Below, in pieces: positions 57,932 to 64,000 of a stretch of 64,000 nt of DNA (its first letter is position 1; each line of letters opens with the position of its first letter). The notes beneath the pieces were generated by a model. That model was not told the origin of the DNA. It did not search any database and saw nothing but the letters and a program-made list of their open reading frames with translations. The DNA comes from Lelliottia amnigena (lineage in GTDB: Bacteria > Pseudomonadota > Gammaproteobacteria > Enterobacterales > Enterobacteriaceae): contig LR134135.1 in the NCBI GenBank assembly GCA_900635465.1, positions 186,001 through 250,000 of the forward strand, given 5' to 3'. A program made the position numbers and the translations under genes.

Positions 57932-57932
<1 letters not shown>
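57297..57932 (-). CDS. thiE: Thiamine-phosphate synthase ThiE
   Basis: A 211-residue TIM barrel joining HMP pyrophosphate and thiazole phosphate to thiamine phosphate. Visible are LQLRIKD near residue 38, INDYW and GVHLGQEDL (substrate diphosphate/Mg site), and the phosphate-binding VAIGGI near residue 165. The start overlaps the thiC stop by one base (TAATG). Confidence 0.97.
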
Positions 57933-59826
<1,894 letters not shown>

Positions 59827-60000
59827 TCATTCCATAAAAGTAAAGGAAGTGGCTTGTCAGACAACGGATGAACCAAGAGGAGATTACACTTCATCACTCA
59901 AGCGGCCTCTGCGCTGGCTGCCTTCGTTCACCTCAGTCACTTACTCGGTAAGCTCCTGGGGAGATGCAACTTGAATGGTTTTGTGTAATGGGTTTTGACT

Positions 60001-60092
60001 CTTGTTCCCTTCGCAGGTATTAACCTGATCAGGTTCCGCGGATCCCGAATTAACGGTCTCAGCCCGGCTTACGCACTGGGCACTCCGACAAG
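60001..60092 (-). promoter_or_regulatory. TPP riboswitch (THI element) controlling thiCEFSGH
   Basis: On the minus strand, closing stem cttgt/acaag, then the conserved 'ctgagac' and 'aacctgatcaggttaatacctgcgaagggaa' segments of the THI box. It lies ~180 bases before thiC; the intervening bases form the expression platform, presumably masking the thiC ribosome site when TPP is bound, as in E. coli. Confidence 0.96.
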
Positions 60093-60198
60093 AATTTACA
60101 CGTATTCTTCATCTGTCCAAAAAGCAGCGTGAAAAATTTCGTGTAATGCCCCTCCAGAGAGGGTCGTGTTTGTAAACTACGCGTTAACGATTAATAAC

Positions 60199-60696
60199 TC
60201 AAGCAGGTCGCGCGACGTTATCTTCGTTACTGGCTTTCAAATTGTGGTCCAGCACGAGGGCAATCAGCTTATCTTCCAGCGTAAATCGCCCTTCCAGGGC
60301 TTCGCCCAGATCGGACAGCACCTGCTGTAATTCCAGATAGTTATCCTGGTCGATCGCGTTTTCGAGCGCGGAGTCGTAATAATCCATAATCTGCTGGGTG
60401 TTCGCTTCCAGCTGCGGATAGAGTTTTGTCGCCGCTAAATACGGATTCGTTCCTTCCATTTCACGGATAATACGTTCATAAATATTGAAATGGCCGTCGG
60501 AAAGGTAATCCACCAGACTCTGACAAAAATTATCCAGCGCTTTTTCATTCAGGCGCATATAGGATTCTTTGCCAGGCTTAATGCCAACCAGATTATAGTA
60601 GGCAACAAGCAATTGTTTACGCACGTGCAGCCAGCGATCGACCAATTTATTACTTCCTCCAACGCGCTCTGTCAGGCTTTCTAGCTGGTTTAGCAT
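60199..60696 (-). CDS. rsd: Sigma-70 regulator Rsd
   Basis: A 165-residue helical anti-sigma factor that binds region 4 of sigma-70 in stationary phase and also interacts with Hpr/SpoT. It starts MLNQLESLTERVGGSNKLVDRWLHVRKQLLVAYYNLVG, characteristic of Rsd/AlgQ. Length is close to E. coli Rsd (158) with a slightly longer C-terminal tail. Divergent from nudC. Confidence 0.96.
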   Translation of the reverse strand: MLNQLESLTERVGGSNKLVDRWLHVRKQLLVAYYNLVGIKPGKESYMRLNEKALDNFCQSLVDYLSDGHFNIYERIIREMEGTNPYLAATKLYPQLEANTQQIMDYYDSALENAIDQDNYLELQQVLSDLGEALEGRFTLEDKLIALVLDHNLKASNEDNVARPA

Positions 60697-60792
60697 GTTT
60701 GACTCCGCAAGGTTAAGGTTAAAAGCTGCCCGCCTAAATTTGTAAGAATATTGTTATCAACATGCCTGTGAAGCGAAGGTAGTGCAATAGAT

Positions 60793-61569
60793 ATGGATCG
60801 TATAATTGAAAAATTAGATCGTGGCTGGTGGATCGTCAGCCATGAGCAAAAATTATGGTTGCCCGCCGGAGAGTTACCTTACGGCGAAGCCGGGCAATTC
60901 GATCTTGTGGGGCAATCGGCATTAAAGATCGGTGAATGGCAGGGCGATGCTGTGTGGTTGATCCAACAGAATCGCCGTCAGGATATGGGATCGGTACGTC
61001 AGGTGATGGATCATGATGCGGGGCTGTTTCAGCTGGCCGGACGCGGGGTGCAGTTAGCCGAATTCTACCGTTCGCATAAGTTCTGCGGTTATTGCGGTCA
61101 TCCTATGCATCCAAGTAAAACCGAATGGGCGCTACTGTGCAGCCACTGCCGTGAGCGCTATTACCCGCAAATTGCACCGTGCATCATCGTTGCTATTCGT
61201 CGTGATGATTCGATTTTACTGGCGCAGCATGTCCGCCACCGGAATGGTATTCACACGGTACTGGCTGGATTTGTTGAGGTCGGCGAAACGCTTGAGCAAA
61301 CCGTCGCGCGTGAAGTGATGGAAGAGAGCGGGATTAAAGTCAAAAATCTGCGTTACGTTACCTCTCAACCGTGGCCCTTCCCGATGTCACTGATGACGGC
61401 CTTTATGGCTGACTATGACAGCGGCGAGATCGTTATCGACCCGAAAGAGTTGCTGGAAGCAAACTGGTATCGCTACGACAATTTACCGCTGTTACCGCCA
61501 CCGGGCACCGTGGCGCGTCGCCTGATAGAAGATACCGTGGCAATGTGTCGGGCCGACTATGAAGCCTGA
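60793..61569 (+). CDS. nudC: NAD-capped RNA hydrolase / NADH pyrophosphatase
   Basis: A 258-residue Nudix enzyme that hydrolyses NAD(H) and removes NAD caps from RNA 5' ends. The zinc ribbon has four cysteines (FCGYCGHPM and [13 protein letters not shown], residues ~98-119). The Nudix box [25 protein letters not shown] (~159-181) is complete (GX5EX7REUXEEXGU). The NudC-specific [11 protein letters not shown] motif is present. Confidence 0.97.
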   Translation: MDRIIEKLDRGWWIVSHEQKLWLPAGELPYGEAGQFDLVGQSALKIGEWQGDAVWLIQQNRRQDMGSVRQVMDHDAGLFQLAGRGVQLAEFYRSHKFCGYCGHPMHPSKTEWALLCSHCRERYYPQIAPCIIVAIRRDDSILLAQHVRHRNGIHTVLAGFVEVGETLEQTVAREVMEESGIKVKNLRYVTSQPWPFPMSLMTAFMADYDSGEIVIDPKELLEANWYRYDNLPLLPPPGTVARRLIEDTVAMCRADYEA

Positions 61570-61613
61570 ATGACGTGATACACTAGCGGCAAGATGCTTA
61601 AGGAACCTGCAAA

Positions 61614-62678
61614 ATGACCGAACTGAAGAACGATCGTTATCTGCGTGCGCTGCTGCGCCAACCCGTTGATGTTACCCCGGTGTGGATGATGCGCCAGGCA
61701 GGCCGCTATCTTCCGGAATATAAAGCTACGCGTGCGCAGGCGGGCGATTTTATGTCGCTGTGCAAAAATGCGGAGCTGGCCTGTGAAGTGACGCTTCAGC
61801 CACTGCGCCGTTTCCCGCTTGATGCGGCGATCCTTTTTTCAGATATCCTGACTATCCCGGATGCCATGGGGCTTGGGCTGTATTTCGAAACGGGCGAAGG
61901 TCCGCGCTTTACGTCTCCTGTTAAGAGCAAAGCCGATATTGATAAGCTGCCGATTCCGGATCCTGAAGATGAACTGGGTTACGTGATGAACGCGGTACGC
62001 ACCATTCGTCGCGAGCTAAAAGGCGAAGTACCGCTGATTGGTTTTTCCGGTAGCCCATGGACGCTGGCGACCTATATGGTTGAAGGCGGCAGTAGCAAAG
62101 CCTTTACCGTTATTAAAAAGATGATGTATGCCGAGCCGCTGGCCCTGCACGCGTTGCTTGATAAGCTGGCGAAAAGCGTCACGCTGTATCTCAATGCGCA
62201 GATTAAAGCGGGCGCGCAGTCGGTGATGATCTTTGATACCTGGGGCGGCGTGCTCACCGGGCGCGATTATCAGCAGTTCTCTCTCTATTACATGCACAAA
62301 ATTATCGATGGCCTGCTACGTGAAAATGAAGGTCGTCGTGTGCCGGTAACGCTGTTCACCAAAGGCGGCGGACAATGGCTGGAAGCCATGGCGGCCACCG
62401 GTTGCGATGCGCTGGGCCTTGACTGGACCACTGATATTGCCGACGCACGTCGTCGCGTGGGCGACACCGTCGCGCTGCAGGGCAACATGGACCCGTCTAT
62501 GCTTTACGCTCAGCCTGCACGTATCGAAGAAGAGGTTGCGTCTATACTTGCAGGTTTCGGTCAGGGCGAAGGTCACGTCTTCAACCTGGGTCACGGAATT
62601 CATCAGGATGTACCGCCAGAGCACGCTGGCGCGTTTGTGGAGGCGGTGCACCGACATTCTGCCCAGTATCATCTGTAA
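61614..62678 (+). CDS. hemE: Uroporphyrinogen decarboxylase
   Basis: A 354-residue TIM-barrel enzyme removing four carboxyls from uroporphyrinogen III to give coproporphyrinogen III in haem synthesis. The N-terminal signature [20 protein letters not shown] (with active-site Arg) and second signature [18 protein letters not shown] are visible, with catalytic Asp in [14 protein letters not shown]. Length equals E. coli HemE. Confidence 0.98.
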   Translation: MTELKNDRYLRALLRQPVDVTPVWMMRQAGRYLPEYKATRAQAGDFMSLCKNAELACEVTLQPLRRFPLDAAILFSDILTIPDAMGLGLYFETGEGPRFTSPVKSKADIDKLPIPDPEDELGYVMNAVRTIRRELKGEVPLIGFSGSPWTLATYMVEGGSSKAFTVIKKMMYAEPLALHALLDKLAKSVTLYLNAQIKAGAQSVMIFDTWGGVLTGRDYQQFSLYYMHKIIDGLLRENEGRRVPVTLFTKGGGQWLEAMAATGCDALGLDWTTDIADARRRVGDTVALQGNMDPSMLYAQPARIEEEVASILAGFGQGEGHVFNLGHGIHQDVPPEHAGAFVEAVHRHSAQYHL

Positions 62679-62687
62679 GGAGTTGTT

Positions 62688-63359
62688 ATGGATCTCGCGT
62701 CGTTACGCGCTCAGCAAATCGAACTTGCCTCGTCAGTGATCCGTGAGGATGGTCTGGATAAGGATCCGCCGCAGTTGATCGCCGGCGCCGACGTGGGATT
62801 TGAGCAGGGTGGTGACGTGACGCGAGCGGCGATGGTGCTGTTGACGTATCCCTCGCTGGAACTGGTTGAATATAAGGTGGCGCGAATCGCCACCACCATG
62901 CCGTACATTCCTGGCTTTCTCTCCTTTCGTGAATATCCCGCGCTGCTGGCAGCGTGGGAACAACTCTCGCAAAAACCCGATCTGCTGTTCGTTGATGGTC
63001 ATGGGATTTCCCATCCTCGTCGTCTGGGCGTGGCCAGCCATTTTGGTTTGCTGGTGGATGTCCCGACAATTGGCGTGGCGAAAAAGCGCCTGTGTGGGAA
63101 ATTTGAGCCACTTTCTGCTGAGCCGGGCGCGCTGGCACCGTTGATGGATAAAGGCGAACAGCTGGCGTGGGTCTGGCGCAGCAAAGCACGATGCAATCCG
63201 CTGTTCGTGGCGACAGGGCATCGCGTGAGCACAGACAGTGCGCTTGCGTGGGTGCAGCGTTGTATGAAAGGTTACCGTTTACCAGAGCCGACGCGCTGGG
63301 CTGATGCGGTCGCATCGGCGCGCCCGGCTTTTATTCGTTGGCAGGAAATTCAGCCTTGA
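62688..63359 (+). CDS. nfi: Endonuclease V (deoxyinosine 3'-endonuclease)
   Basis: A 223-residue repair nuclease that cuts one base 3' of deoxyinosine. The catalytic carboxylates lie in [10 protein letters not shown] (Asp ~35) and [13 protein letters not shown] (Asp ~110); the wedge motif [11 protein letters not shown] is present. Ten bases after hemE with 'aaggagt' before the ATG. Confidence 0.97.
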   Translation: MDLASLRAQQIELASSVIREDGLDKDPPQLIAGADVGFEQGGDVTRAAMVLLTYPSLELVEYKVARIATTMPYIPGFLSFREYPALLAAWEQLSQKPDLLFVDGHGISHPRRLGVASHFGLLVDVPTIGVAKKRLCGKFEPLSAEPGALAPLMDKGEQLAWVWRSKARCNPLFVATGHRVSTDSALAWVQRCMKGYRLPEPTRWADAVASARPAFIRWQEIQP

Positions 63360-63400
63360 TTCAGGTAAACTGCCGCTAATTTCCGATTCGAGACATCATC

Positions 63401-63991
63401 ATGTTACAAAACCCGATTCATCTGCGCCTTGAGAAGCTGGAAAGCTGGCAGCATGTCACCTTTATGGCTTGCCTGTGCGAGCGCATGTATCCCAATTATG
63501 CGACGTTCTGCAAGGAAACCGAATTTGGTGAAGGCCAGATTTATCGCCGTATTCTCGACCTGATCTGGGAAACACTGACGGTTAAAGACGCGAAGGTGAA
63601 CTTTGACTCCCAGCTCGAAAAGCTGGAAGAGGCGATCCCATCGGCGGATGACTACGATATGTATGGTGTCTATCCAGCGATCGACGCCTGCGTGGCATTG
63701 AGTGAACTGGTGCATTCGCGTTTAAGCGGTGAAACCCTGGAGCACGCCATCGAAGTGAGTAAGGCGTCGATTACCACCGTTGCGATGCTGGAAATGACGC
63801 AGGAAGGTCGTGAAATGACCGATGAAGAGCTGAGAGTGAACCCTGCTGTTGAACAAGAATGGGACATTCAGTGGGAAATATTCCGACTTTTGGCCGACTG
63901 CGAAGAACGCGATATTGAACTGATAAAAGGCCTGCGCGCGGACTTACGCGAGGCGGGTGAGAGTAATATTGGTATAATTTTTAACCAGTGA
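63401..63991 (+). CDS. yjaG: DUF416 protein YjaG
   Basis: A 196-residue, helix-rich cytoplasmic protein of the DUF416 family with the same length and position (after nfi) as E. coli YjaG. Conserved start NPIHLRLEKLESWQHVTFMACLCERMYPNY. The function is unknown. The window ends nine bases after its stop, so the downstream hupA region is not visible. Confidence 0.93.
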   Translation: MLQNPIHLRLEKLESWQHVTFMACLCERMYPNYATFCKETEFGEGQIYRRILDLIWETLTVKDAKVNFDSQLEKLEEAIPSADDYDMYGVYPAIDACVALSELVHSRLSGETLEHAIEVSKASITTVAMLEMTQEGREMTDEELRVNPAVEQEWDIQWEIFRLLADCEERDIELIKGLRADLREAGESNIGIIFNQ

Positions 63992-64000
63992 GACAATAAA

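Overview
This 64 kb window comes from the chromosome of an Enterobacteriaceae member. Gene content, protein lengths and local order match Escherichia coli closely, but the accessory genes do not, so a relative such as Enterobacter, Lelliottia, Leclercia or Citrobacter is likelier than E. coli. The genus cannot be fixed from sequence reading alone. The left 36.7 kb matches the E. coli ~80 min region read backwards: xylAB, wecH, ysaB, glyQS, yiaG, yiaF, cspA, ghrB, yiaD, bisC, yiaC, tag, yhjY, yhjX, eptB, tRNA-Pro, dppABCDF. The right 27 kb matches the ~90 min region: coaA, thrU-tyrU-glyT-thrT-tufB, secE-nusG, rplKAJL-rpoBC, thiCEFSGH, rsd, nudC, hemE, nfi, yjaG. The two blocks meet at a bidirectional terminator between dppF and coaA, which is a synteny break relative to E. 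coli.

Four accessory blocks interrupt this backbone. (1) A translationally coupled cysteine hydrolase and GlxA-type regulator lie downstream of xylB. (2) A 2-ketogluconate operon (LacI-type regulator, kguE, kguK, kguT) ends in ghrB, which would act as the 2-ketogluconate reductase (kguD role); a perfect 14-bp LacI-type operator lies in front of kguE. (3) A 5.5 kb P4-like satellite remnant sits between a 19-bp direct repeat formed by the 3' end of tRNA-Pro. Its integrase is a stub and its primase/helicase is inactivated, but it carries an intact bifunctional cell-wall-hydrolase-like toxin gene and a tightly overlapping exported putative immunity protein, with a sharp drop in GC within the toxin gene. 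This is the most interesting system here. (4) Between rpoC and thiH lie an orphan PTS IIA/IIB pair with a CRP-like site and a LacI-type operator, an AT-rich non-coding stretch, and a second cspA-type gene with its own cold-shock leader.

The core genes serve translation and transcription (glyQS, four tRNAs, tufB, ribosomal stalk proteins, RNA polymerase beta and beta', NusG, SecE, Rsd), thiamine synthesis under a TPP riboswitch, CoA and haem synthesis, dipeptide uptake, xylose use, DNA repair (tag, nfi) and envelope modification (wecH, eptB).

A major caveat: about 17 single-base indels break reading frames that are otherwise conserved end to end. They include essential rpoC and also tufB, thiC, dppF, eptB (two) and ghrB (three). 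Most are one extra base in or beside a short homopolymer, so I treat them as likely sequence errors and annotate the genes across the shift. The satellite primase also carries substitutions (Walker A Lys to Glu, a nonsense codon) that look like true decay.
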